A stretch of DNA of 42,565 nucleotides. Origin: Solobacterium sp. (lineage in GTDB: Bacteria > Bacillota_I > Bacilli_A > Erysipelotrichales > Erysipelotrichaceae). The first letter of the stretch is position 1; each line of letters begins with the position of its first letter. Location of the stretch: positions 1 through 42,565 of the forward strand of contig JAILLA010000117.1 of NCBI GenBank assembly GCA_024693325.1. Direction: 5' to 3'. The notes below the pieces were generated by a model. It saw nothing but the letters and a program-made list of their open reading frames with translations. It ran no database searches and was not told the DNA's origin. The position numbers and the translations under genes are program-made. Below are positions 7,309 through 16,700 of this stretch, piece after piece.

Positions 7309-8043
7309 ATGGAAGTGATTCAGTCACTGCAGAACAGCAAAGTCAAGGAATGGGTCAGACTGCATAACAAGAAAGACCGTGACCAGAAGAAACAGTTTCT
7401 GATCGAGGGTGAGCATCTGCTGGAAGAGGCACTGAAGGCAGGCTGCGTGGAAACGATCATTACTGATGAGGACCGGCCGGAAACAGGTGTTCCTGTCATC
7501 CGTGTGACGGAAGGCATCATGAAGAAGATATCCGGAAACGTATCGGCAGTGCATGTGATCGGCGTATGCAGGATGAGGGAGCCGGAACTCAGAAACAACA
7601 GCAGACTGCTGATCCTGGACGGCCTGCAGGACCCGGGAAATGTCGGGACCCTGATCAGGACTGCCGTATCATTCGGGTTTGACGGGGTGTATCTTTCCCC
7701 GGATTCCTGTGACCAGTATAACGAAAAGACCATCCGTTCAACACAGGGTGCTCTGTTCTATATTCCCGTGATCCGTACCGGACTGTCTGATCTGGTGACA
7801 CAGCTTCAGAAGGAAGGGGTCACCGTGATCGCGTCCGCGCTGGATGCGTCTGTGAATATGGAAGATATCGCGCCGTGTGAAAAGATGGCTTTTGTGGTCG
7901 GACATGAAGGACGCGGCGTCTCCAAGGAAATACAGCGGAAAGCAGATCAGAGACTGCGCATTGAAATGGACGGGTTCGAATCATTGAATGCGGCAGTAGC
8001 CGGCGGCATCATGATGTACCGCTATAGAAAATCATCAAAGTGA
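7309..8043 (+). CDS. SpoU/TrmH-family RNA methyltransferase (RlmB/YsgA-like)
   Basis: The 244-residue protein has an N-terminal substrate-binding domain (EFLIEGEHL-like stretch QFLIEGEHLLEEAL) and a canonical SpoU domain. Motif 1 is LDGLQDPGNVGTLIRTA (Asn111, Arg117), motif 2 is VGHEGRGVS, and motif 3 is ESLNAAVAGGIMMYRYR. It should carry out ribose 2'-O-methylation of rRNA or tRNA. GGAGGTAAGT gives a strong ribosome site. It is the last gene of the four-gene RNA-modification operon and ends 38 bases before a terminator hairpin shared with the convergent AraC gene. Confidence 0.88.
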   Translation: MEVIQSLQNSKVKEWVRLHNKKDRDQKKQFLIEGEHLLEEALKAGCVETIITDEDRPETGVPVIRVTEGIMKKISGNVSAVHVIGVCRMREPELRNNSRLLILDGLQDPGNVGTLIRTAVSFGFDGVYLSPDSCDQYNEKTIRSTQGALFYIPVIRTGLSDLVTQLQKEGVTVIASALDASVNMEDIAPCEKMAFVVGHEGRGVSKEIQRKADQRLRIEMDGFESLNAAVAGGIMMYRYRKSSK

Positions 8044-8058
8044 CCAATACAAAACGGG

Positions 8059-8104
8059 ACTGCAGCAGAACGCAGTTTATGACTGCCTGATGCGGCAGTT
8101 TTTT
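8059..8104. terminator. Terminator between convergent SpoU and AraC genes
   Basis: For the plus strand, ACTGCC (8082-8087) and GGCAGT (8094-8099) form a stem followed by TTTTTT. A second hairpin, ACTGC/GCAGT (8059-8063 with 8072-8076), followed on the minus strand by GTTTTG, may serve the AraC gene. The T-run runs into the AraC stop codon. Confidence 0.8.
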
Positions 8105-9317
8105 ATATGCCGGCAGGTTTTGATTTCCGGTTTTCACGGTACTGCAGGGGTGTCTGATCAAAGTTTTTCCGGAAGATCTGGGTGAAATAACTCTGCGATG
8201 GATAGTTCAGGATAGTCGTGATCTCAAGCAGCGAATAATCGGTATGCCTGAGCAGGTATTTCGCTTCTTTCATCTTTTCCATATGGATGAAATCCGATAT
8301 ACGCATACCCATTTCTTCCTTGAATCGTATTGAAAGGCTGCGTGTGCACAGGCCGCAGTATAAAGAAAGATCATCCAGACGGATCGGTTCATGAAGATGG
8401 GCAGAGATATAGCGCAGACAGTTTTCAATGACCGGCGTGGTGTCTGGGCGTTTGTTATTTTCCCGTACTTTTTCACAGAAATTCGTCAGCATCGTCATGG
8501 TCATATTCTGGATCAGCGAAGGATCTGTCAGCAGATCGATACGCTGACAATACAGGTCGCTCAGGCTGAATGCGGTTTCCGGTTCCAGACCGCCGCGGAT
8601 GGCAGCTCGTGAAACAAGAGTCGCCAGACAGATAAAGGCGTATTTCTGCTGGCGCATCTCATTGACAGACATCCGTCCTATCTTTCCCTGGACAGGGGAA
8701 AACAAGGTCCGCTCCAGCATGGCACGGTCACCTTTTTCAACTGCGGCACAGATGGCCTGCTCAAAATTCTGCGGAACATGGTATTCGGCAGATTCACGCT
8801 GCTCGAATATCTGCCGGTCAATGCTGGCAAGGTCTACCTTATTGTCAGCAGCTATATCGAGATACTGAATGTTTTCATATGCTGTTTCCAGGCCGTAAAG
8901 CCTGGTGAGCAGGCAGATCAGGTCCTTCATTTTTTCTGTAGACACAAGCGGCTGCTGCAGAAGTCTGTCGCAGAAGCGCTGCAGGAATTCCGGATGGATG
9001 GCATGACTGACTGCTTTCAATATTTCGCTGCGGGAATGAATGTAGGGACTGACAGGCCCGATCAGAATGTAACGGTCTTTTTCAGGCATGATAATACCCA
9101 ACAGCAGACCCGGATCGATGAACAGGATCAGAGGATGCAGAAGATCGCAGCCATTCTGTCGGAAAACGTTGAGTACATTTATACCTGCTGCACTCTGAAC
9201 GATCCTGTGGTCCTCAGCAGGGCAGGCGCAGAGGACATTGCTGTCTCCGTCAAGTAATGAGAGGGTGATTCCTGTGACGCTGAACATGCGCTCCATGATT
9301 TTTACTGTTTCTTCCAT
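8103..9317 (-). CDS. AraC-family transcriptional regulator
   Basis: This protein of about 404 residues has an N-terminal sensory part of about 290 residues and a C-terminal double helix-turn-helix. The latter is seen from VIENCLRYISAHLHEPIRLDDLS through YPSQSYFTQIFRKNFDQTPLQYR, a typical AraC signature. The N-terminus (METVK-like start, LGIIMPEKDRYILIGPVSPY) resembles the sensor region of AraC regulators found beside sugar genes in Bacillota, not the cupin of classic AraC. No membrane segment is seen. The start is either ATG at 9317 or an in-frame TTG nine bases upstream; I prefer ATG. It is divergent from the GPH symporter and probably activates the symporter-rhamnosidase-glucosidase genes in response to a sugar or glycoside. 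Confidence 0.88.
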   Translation of the reverse strand: MEETVKIMERMFSVTGITLSLLDGDSNVLCACPAEDHRIVQSAAGINVLNVFRQNGCDLLHPLILFIDPGLLLGIIMPEKDRYILIGPVSPYIHSRSEILKAVSHAIHPEFLQRFCDRLLQQPLVSTEKMKDLICLLTRLYGLETAYENIQYLDIAADNKVDLASIDRQIFEQRESAEYHVPQNFEQAICAAVEKGDRAMLERTLFSPVQGKIGRMSVNEMRQQKYAFICLATLVSRAAIRGGLEPETAFSLSDLYCQRIDLLTDPSLIQNMTMTMLTNFCEKVRENNKRPDTTPVIENCLRYISAHLHEPIRLDDLSLYCGLCTRSLSIRFKEEMGMRISDFIHMEKMKEAKYLLRHTDYSLLEITTILNYPSQSYFTQIFRKNFDQTPLQYRENRKSKPAGI

Positions 9318-9456
9318 AATGAACAAATCTCTTTTTTATATCATATCGTAATATTTATATTATTATCATTTATTTTATATATTCTCAATTTTCAAACGCC
9401 TATATTAATAGTGAAAACAGGGAAACCAGTGAAAACGAATGGTTTTGGAGAGTAAA
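9318..9456. promoter_or_regulatory. AT-rich divergent control region with 9-bp direct repeats
   Basis: The region between the AraC and symporter genes is strongly AT-rich. AGTGAAAAC occurs twice (9410-9418 and 9428-9436), 18 bases apart, just before the symporter ribosome site. Two half-sites in tandem at about two helical turns suit an AraC-family dimer, but they lie close to the start codon. No near-consensus promoter is evident in either direction, which fits activator dependence. Confidence 0.4.
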
Positions 9457-10863
9457 ATGGCTAAAAAAGAACTCGGTTTCGACAGCATGGGCATTCAGAA
9501 AACAATGCGCAGGAAAGACTATCTCGGTGACGGCATTGGTCAGCTTCCGCTGAATGTCATGTCTACTCTGGTAGGACAGCTAACTTATTTCTACACTGAA
9601 AAAGTCGGTCTGGCAGCAGGCGCGGTCGCGACGATGCTTCTGATCGCCAAGATCACGGATGCGTTCTCTGATCTGGCTATGGGGAAGATCATGGACAAGG
9701 TCAACTCTCCGGAAGGAAAATGCCGTCCGTGGTTCAAATGGATGACTATCCCGACTGCTGCGATCATCATCCTGATGTTCACGGTGCCTCATATCTCAAG
9801 CGGTCTTCAGCTGGCATATGTTCTGATCACAAATATCCTGATCTCTGCTGTGGTCTACACAGCTGTCGCGATCCCCTATGGCTCGATCATGGCTATCCGT
9901 ACGGAAAGCGTTGAAGAGAGGGGCAAAATGGGTATCGCCCGTACCGTGTTCGGTTATCTCATCGGAATGGTCATCGCGGTCCTGCTGATACCGATCACGA
10001 ATATGCTCGGCCCCAACGGTGTTGCGGACCAGGCGGCCTGGATCAAAGTATCCATCGTCTTTGCTGTAATGTCAGGTGCATCTCTGATCATCCTCTATAA
10101 GACTTCCCGAGAAAACGTACAGGTCCAGCAGCCCCGGAAGCAAGAATCGGATGATTCGTTTACTGATGAGCTGAAGCTTCTGTTTAAAAACAAATACTGG
10201 GTCATCATGCTGATAGCAAATCTGTTCGTCAATATCTCTTACGGACTGAGCTCTTCCGGCGGCACATATTATGCCAAGTATATTCTCGGTGATGACAATA
10301 TCGTTGCTTTGCTCGGGGCGATCGGTCTGATCCCGACGTTCCTCGGCTTCATTCTGGTTGGTCCTATGACAAAGAGATGGGGTATGGCAAAGACCTGTAT
10401 GATAGGCTGTGCGATCGGTGCGGCTGCCGCACTGGTACGTGTCTTTACGCCTTACAGTTTCTATTCCTGCGTCATTGGCGGCTCATTCCAGACTTTTGCG
10501 ACGATGCCTATCATGTGTGTCAGCGGCGCACTGGTCAACAACTGCGTCGAATATAATGAATGGAAATTCGGCAAACGTCTCCTTGGTATGAGCAACTCCG
10601 CAAGTTCCTTCGGCGCTAAAGTCGGGTCCGGTATCGGCGGTTCCCTGATCGGCTGGCTCCTGGCTGCGGCAGGCTATATTGCGGGTGCTGCCGTACAGCC
10701 GGCATCGATCAATGCAGCGATCTTCACATTTGCAATCTACATTCCGCTTGCACTGTTCGTCATCCTGGCGATCCTGTTCTCCAAGTACGATCTGGAAGCT
10801 ATCTATCCGAAGATCATGGAAGAACTCCACGCCCGCAGGGCAGAAAAAGGTTTGAGCGAATAA
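9457..10863 (+). CDS. GPH-family (MelB-like) glycoside/sugar:cation symporter
   Basis: This 468-residue polytopic membrane protein has about 12 hydrophobic segments. It shows the glycoside-pentoside-hexuronide symporter pattern: GDGIGQLPLNVM in the first helix, KITDAFSDLAMGKIMDKV (Asp-rich, MelB-like) in helix 2, and RPWFKWMTIP after it. These carriers import glycosides, oligosaccharides or uronides with Na+ or H+. The ATG at 9457 is preceded by GGAGAG at the right distance, so I prefer it to an ATG 18 bases upstream. It is followed by the GH78 and GH3-esterase genes, so it probably imports a rhamnose-containing glycoside that these cytoplasmic enzymes take apart. Confidence 0.9.
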   Translation: MAKKELGFDSMGIQKTMRRKDYLGDGIGQLPLNVMSTLVGQLTYFYTEKVGLAAGAVATMLLIAKITDAFSDLAMGKIMDKVNSPEGKCRPWFKWMTIPTAAIIILMFTVPHISSGLQLAYVLITNILISAVVYTAVAIPYGSIMAIRTESVEERGKMGIARTVFGYLIGMVIAVLLIPITNMLGPNGVADQAAWIKVSIVFAVMSGASLIILYKTSRENVQVQQPRKQESDDSFTDELKLLFKNKYWVIMLIANLFVNISYGLSSSGGTYYAKYILGDDNIVALLGAIGLIPTFLGFILVGPMTKRWGMAKTCMIGCAIGAAAALVRVFTPYSFYSCVIGGSFQTFATMPIMCVSGALVNNCVEYNEWKFGKRLLGMSNSASSFGAKVGSGIGGSLIGWLLAAAGYIAGAAVQPASINAAIFTFAIYIPLALFVILAILFSKYDLEAIYPKIMEELHARRAEKGLSE

Positions 10864-10879
10864 TCACGACTATGGAAAT

Positions 10880-10906
10880 GCCCGTATTGTAATCAAAGCG
10901 GGCTTT
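10880..10906 (+). terminator. Weak hairpin between symporter and rhamnosidase
   Basis: GCCCG (10880-10884) and CGGGC (10899-10903) pair across a 14-base loop and are followed by TTTCTG. The stem is short and the T-run broken, so it could give partial termination or protect an mRNA end instead of fully separating the genes. Confidence 0.4.
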
Positions 10907-10937
10907 CTGTCACAATTTGAGAAGAAGGAGAGAAAAA

Positions 10938-13697
10938 ATGTTAAGAGTGTATGATCTGACTGTTGAATACATGACAGACCCCATCGGGATCGACGAAGTA
11001 CAGCCGCGTTTCAGCTGGAAACTGGAAAGTGATCAGGACAATACCTTCCAGACAGCTTACCGTCTGCAGGTCTGCAATGATGAAGTTGTGTGGGACAGCG
11101 GAAAAGTTGACAGCGGCAGGAGCATCCTGGTGGAATACATGGGAACGGTCTTTAAACCGCGTACGGAATATTCATGGAATGTCACTGTCTATGATAATCA
11201 CGGTGAAACCTCCTGCGCATCCGGCTGTTTTGAAACCGGTCTTCTAAACAAAACACCGTTTGCCGGGCAGGCAGAATGGATCACTCACGGCTTTGCAAAA
11301 GAAGAAACAGCCAGTCCTGTCTTCAGGAAAACATTCACGCTTGCAAAGGCTCCGGTAAAAGCCAGGCTTTATGTGACAGCTCTCGGACTGTATGAGGCGG
11401 AAATCAATGGCAGGAAGACAGGTGACACATATTTCATGCCGGGATGGACCAGTTATCATAAACGCCTGCAGTATCAGACATTTGCCATCAATGACCTGCA
11501 GGAAGGTGAAAACGAGATGCGCTTCATCCTGGGCAAAGGCTGGTATTCCGGTGCACTCGGTTTCAGTCCGACACCCAATCATTATGGAGATACAACAGCG
11601 CTTCTTGCTATGTTGGTGATGACATATGCGGATGGAAGCGAAACGATTATCGGAACAGATGGCAGCTTTGATGTCCTGACCGGTCCGGTGCGTTTCTCTG
11701 AGATCTATGACGGGGAAACACAGGACTGGACACTGGCAGAAAAGGCGGTCGGGAAAGCACTGGTGTTTGAACACGGTTATGAGATGCTGATCGCTCAGGA
11801 GAATGAGCCTGTGCGCTGTCTGTGCACTTTGCCGGTCTCAAAAGAGTTTACGGCGCCGAACGGGGATCAGCTCTTTGATTTTGCCCAGAACCTGACCGGC
11901 TGGGTCGAAATCAAAGTGCATGGAAGAAAAGGACAGAAGATTGTGCTTCGCCATGCAGAAAGTCTCGATGAAAACGGCAACTTCTATACCGGGAATCTGA
12001 GTTTTGCCAAAGCGGCTGATTCCTATATCCTGAATGGGGAAGAACAGGTCCTCCGCCCGCATTTCACTTTCCACGGCTTCCGTTATGTGTGTCTTGAGGG
12101 ACTGGAAGAAAACCAGAAGATCGAGCTTACAGCCATGCATCTCTCCAGTGATCTCAAGAAGGCAGGCAGCTTCAGCTGCTCTGACGAACGTGTCAACCGT
12201 CTGTACCGGAACATCGTCTGGGGACAGAGGGACAACTATCTGGATATCCCTACCGACTGCCCGCAGCGAAGTGAACGGCTTGGCTGGACAGGAGACGCGA
12301 CTGCATTTACGCCGACTGCGGTCTTCCACCAGAATATCATGCCGTTCATGCGTAAATGGCTGCGTGACCTGGCAGCAGACCAGGATCCGCGTACCGGCAT
12401 GGCACAGGTCGTACCTGACGTGCTCTCAGACGGTGTAACCGGCGGTCAGAACGGTGCTGCTTACTGGGGTGATTGTGCGACTGTGCTTCCCTGGACACTG
12501 TATGAGACGTATGGAGATATGCGCGTGCTTTCTGAACAGTATGAAAGTATGAAAATCTGGACTGAGTATGTGAGACGTCAATGCGGTGCGAACGGATTGT
12601 GGCAGTCAGGCTTCCAGTATGGTGACTGGCTGGGACTGGATGCGGAAATGAATGGTCTCAGTGAACCGCGGAAAGGAGCGACGGATGATTACTTTGCAGC
12701 GAACGTGTGCTATCTGTGGACTTTGAAGATCATGGCGGATACTGCCCATGTACTTGGCTTCAGCGAAGATGAAACGATGTACAGAAGCCTGCGTGAAAAG
12801 GTACTTGCTTCGTTCCGGGATGAATATGTCACAAAAACCGGCAGACTTGTCTGTGAGACACAGACTGCCTTAACACTTGCGCTCCATTTCGATCTTTTGG
12901 ATGAAGCATTCCTTCCGGTTGCCGCTGATCGTCTGGCAGTCAATATCGAAGCACATAAGACGCATCTGACGACCGGCTTTATCGGTACACCTTATCTCTG
13001 TCTTGCTCTGAGCGATCATGGAAAACATGACCTTGCCGGAAAACTGCTTCTGCAGGAAGAGAATCCGGGCTGGCTGTATGAAGTAAAAATGGGGGCGACG
13101 ACAGTTTGGGAAAGATGGAATTCGATCCTGCCGGACGGCAGTTTCAACCCGGTCAATATGAACAGCCTGAACCATTATGCCTATGGTTCGATCGGTTACT
13201 GGCTCTACACACGTCTTTGCGGACTGCGGATGCTGGAGCCCGGATATAAAAAGTTTGCGGTATGCCCGGCATTTATCAAAGGTATTACGCATGCTGCATT
13301 GGAATACGAAAGTGTTTACGGGAAGATCAAGGCTGCCTGGAAGTGTGAGAAAGGGATCATTACTTTAGATATCACTGTACCCGTCAATACAACAGCCATT
13401 GTAAGCCTGCCGGAAAAGAACGAAACGATCGAACTTGGCAGCGGCAGCTATCATTATGAATATGAAACGGAGACCCGGCTTGAGCAGGAACGCTACACGC
13501 TGGAGACACCGCTGCGTGTCATGCTTGAACATCCTGCTGCAAGACCTGTCATTGAACAGTACATGGCAGATATGCTGACGAATCCGATGATTGAATATGT
13601 CCGCGAAGAACCCATCTCCGCGCTTCTTGCATATGCTGCGGAAGCGAGACCTCTTTATGAAATGATTCTTAAGGTAATGAACGATTCTGAAATATAG
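10938..13697 (+). CDS. Alpha-L-rhamnosidase, GH78
   Basis: The 919-residue protein shows the full GH78 layout: N-terminal beta-sandwich regions, an (alpha/alpha)6 catalytic barrel and a C-terminal sandwich. The family fingerprint DIPTDCPQRSERLGWTGDA is present, with Glu446 at the catalytic general-acid position. GATTVWERWNSI and SLNHYAYGSIGYW later in the barrel are also typical. It has no signal peptide, so it acts in the cytoplasm, releasing terminal alpha-L-rhamnose from an imported glycoside. The start at 10938 is favoured over an upstream in-frame TTG because AAGGAGAG lies correctly before it. It is eight bases upstream of the GH3-esterase gene and surely cotranscribed. A C-terminal stretch of about 60 residues (VMLEHPAARP onward) resembles the tail of some other GH proteins. 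Confidence 0.93.
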   Translation: MLRVYDLTVEYMTDPIGIDEVQPRFSWKLESDQDNTFQTAYRLQVCNDEVVWDSGKVDSGRSILVEYMGTVFKPRTEYSWNVTVYDNHGETSCASGCFETGLLNKTPFAGQAEWITHGFAKEETASPVFRKTFTLAKAPVKARLYVTALGLYEAEINGRKTGDTYFMPGWTSYHKRLQYQTFAINDLQEGENEMRFILGKGWYSGALGFSPTPNHYGDTTALLAMLVMTYADGSETIIGTDGSFDVLTGPVRFSEIYDGETQDWTLAEKAVGKALVFEHGYEMLIAQENEPVRCLCTLPVSKEFTAPNGDQLFDFAQNLTGWVEIKVHGRKGQKIVLRHAESLDENGNFYTGNLSFAKAADSYILNGEEQVLRPHFTFHGFRYVCLEGLEENQKIELTAMHLSSDLKKAGSFSCSDERVNRLYRNIVWGQRDNYLDIPTDCPQRSERLGWTGDATAFTPTAVFHQNIMPFMRKWLRDLAADQDPRTGMAQVVPDVLSDGVTGGQNGAAYWGDCATVLPWTLYETYGDMRVLSEQYESMKIWTEYVRRQCGANGLWQSGFQYGDWLGLDAEMNGLSEPRKGATDDYFAANVCYLWTLKIMADTAHVLGFSEDETMYRSLREKVLASFRDEYVTKTGRLVCETQTALTLALHFDLLDEAFLPVAADRLAVNIEAHKTHLTTGFIGTPYLCLALSDHGKHDLAGKLLLQEENPGWLYEVKMGATTVWERWNSILPDGSFNPVNMNSLNHYAYGSIGYWLYTRLCGLRMLEPGYKKFAVCPAFIKGITHAALEYESVYGKIKAAWKCEKGIITLDITVPVNTTAIVSLPEKNETIELGSGSYHYEYETETRLEQERYTLETPLRVMLEHPAARPVIEQYMADMLTNPMIEYVREEPISALLAYAAEARPLYEMILKVMNDSEI

Positions 13698-13705
13698 GAG
13701 GCTTT

Positions 13706-16700
13706 ATGGAAGAAAGAATCAGAAAGATCCTTTCACGGATGACACTGGAAGACAAGATATCACTCTGCAACGGCGCTGATTTCTGGCATAGCAAAGCAAT
13801 GGATCAATATGGTATCCCGTCCATCACGATGTCTGACGGTCCGCACGGTATGCGGGTCCAGCAGGGCGATACAGATATGTTCGGGATCAATGATTCAGAA
13901 CCTGCGACCTGTTTTCCCACTGCTGTTACAAGCGGTGCTTCCTGGGATCCTGATCTGCTGGAAGAAGAGGGGAAAGCGATCGGAGAAGAAGGACTTTCTT
14001 ACGGAGTAGATGTTGTCCTCGGCCCCGGTGTGAACATCAAGCGTGATCCCCGCTGCGGGCGGAATTTTGAGTATTTTTCAGAAGATCCGTATCTGTCCGG
14101 GAAAATGGGAACTGCCTGGGTCAGAGGAGCAGAAGGAACAGGGATCGGTACGAGCCTGAAACACTTTGCGGCTAACAGTCAGGAATATAAACGTTTTAAC
14201 GGCAACAGTCAGGTGGATGAACGAACGCTGAGGGAGATCTATCTGCCGGCTTTTGAAGCAGCTGTAAAAGACGCCCGGCCTGCGACCGTAATGAACGCAT
14301 ATCCGATGATCAACGGTGTCCACTGCAGTGACAGCAGGTTCCTGCTGAACGACATTCTTCGCAAAGAATGGGGATTTGAAGGACTTGTCGTTACCGACTG
14401 GGGCGCGCTTTGTGACAGGGTCAAAGCGATCGAAGCAGGCTGTGATCTTTCAATGCCCGGCGGCAGTGACTATATGGAAGACAGAGTGGCTGTGGCTGTA
14501 CGGGAAGGGAAACTTCCTGAAAGTGCAGTTGACGCGTGTGCGGCAAGAGTTATCCGGCTTTCCCTGCTTTCCGGGCAGAGAAAAAAGAACAGACCGTTTG
14601 ATGCGGAAGGGCATCATGATACAGCCCGCCGTGTCGCGGAAGCAGGTGCTGTGCTTCTGAAAAATGAGGATCATATCCTTCCTCTGAAAGCGAAAGACAT
14701 CGTCCTGATCGGCGATATGGCAAAAACCATGCGTTATCAGGGCTCGGGATCCAGCCATATCAATCCTAAGAAACTCATCAGTCTTTGCGATGCACTGCCG
14801 GATGTTCCTTTTATTGCATGCTGCAGCGAAAAAGGTGAAGTCACGAACCTGGGACTCGCAGAAGCGGCAGAAGCTGCCCGCAATGCTGAAATAGCAGTCG
14901 TCTGTGCCGGTCTGCCCGATATTTATGAATCTGAAGGTTTCGATCGGACTGATCTGAATATGCCGGAAGGACATTTACGAATGATTGAAACAGTCGCAAA
15001 TGCCAATCCCAACACTGTGGTCGTGCTGTTCTGCGGGTGTGCTGTTGAAGTACCGTGGATCAATAAAGTTAAAGCTGTTCTCTATATGGGCCTGCCCGGC
15101 CAGGCAGGCGGCCAGGCTGCGGCAGATCTGCTGACGGGTAAAGTATCTCCTTCCGGACATCTGACTGAAACATGGCCGCTGGCACTCTCCGACGTACCGT
15201 CATATGAAACGTTCGGAAAAAAATATACCTGTTACAGTGAAGGTCTTTATGTTGGTTATCGTTACTATGAATCAAGCGGAATCCCGGTCCGGTTCCCGTT
15301 TGGGTATGGCCTCAGCTATACAGAATTTGAATATTCAGATATGAAGATCAGCAATCACAAAGTGACAGCGAAGATCACCAACATCGGGAGTGTTTCCGGA
15401 GCTGAAGTTGTGCAGCTTTACATCATGCCGCCGCATGACGGGCTCTATCGTCCCGCAAAGGAATTGAAGGGATTCGTGAAGATTTATCTGGAACCGGGAG
15501 AAAGCAAAGAAGCATGCTTTGAACTGGATGAGAGAAGCTTTGCGGTATGGTCAGAAGGCTGGAAGGTACCCGGTGGAGTTTATACGATCGGACTCGGTGC
15601 TTCCGTGAAGGACATCCGGCTCTGCGAAACGATCACGATCGACGGTACAATTGTTCCTGTTCCTGCATGGCAGAAGGGAAGCTGGTATGAAAATCCGCAT
15701 GGAAAACCGGTGAAAAGTGATTTTGAAGCACTGTTCAACAGACCTGTTATGACTGAACCTGAGATAAAAAAAGGTCATTTCACGATGGAAATGTCTACGA
15801 TGGAGATGAAAGACAGTTCTCCTGTTATGAACATGATGTTCAGAATCACTGAAAAGACGATCGCCAAAAGTTTCGGGGGAAAGGTTGATTACAGTGATCC
15901 CGCGTTTAAAATGATGGTCATGTCAGGTGCAGATGCACCGCTGCGGGCGACAGTACTCTCCAGCGGCGGTATGTTCCCGGCAAATGTTGCGGAAGGTCTT
16001 TTGGAATTAGCTAACGGACATTATGCCAAGGGGGCAGAAAAACTCGGAAAAATCAGAAGACAGACGGAGAAAAAGACGAGTTTTGCGCATAGAACCCTCA
16101 ACAGTATCCTGATGAAGAAAAAGACGGTATATGATCCGAAGACACCGAAGAATTATTCTGCTTTGCGAAAAGCTGAGATCGACAGTGTCAGGATGATCAG
16201 GCTTCCGAAACAGGTAACACTGCTGAAAGAGCAGCTTGGCGGTATTCCTGCTGAATGGCTTGAAAAAGAAAACAATCCGTCCGACAGGATCGTACTGTAT
16301 ATCCATGGAGGCGGTTTTGTGACCGGATCTTCTGAAGCAAGGCGGAATTTTACGAGTTATATTGCGGACAAGATCGGGCTGAATGTGGTTTCGATCGACT
16401 ATCGTCTGGCACCTGAACATCCATTCCCGGCGGGCTGTGAAGACTGTCTGCAGGCATATAAAGCCTTGCTGGAACAATTTGAAGGAAAGAAAATCATCCT
16501 GCTTGGTGAAAGCGCCGGAGGGAATCTGGTGCTGTCATTACTGTTGAACATCAGAACAGAATGTCTGCCTATGCCGGCAGCTGTATTCTCACTTTCTCCG
16601 ACTGTCCAGTATGATCGGGTCCTTGACAGTTATATAAAAAACAAAGATACTGACAGCATTCTATCGAACCTGTCGGATGAAGTACTTGATGTCTATCTGC

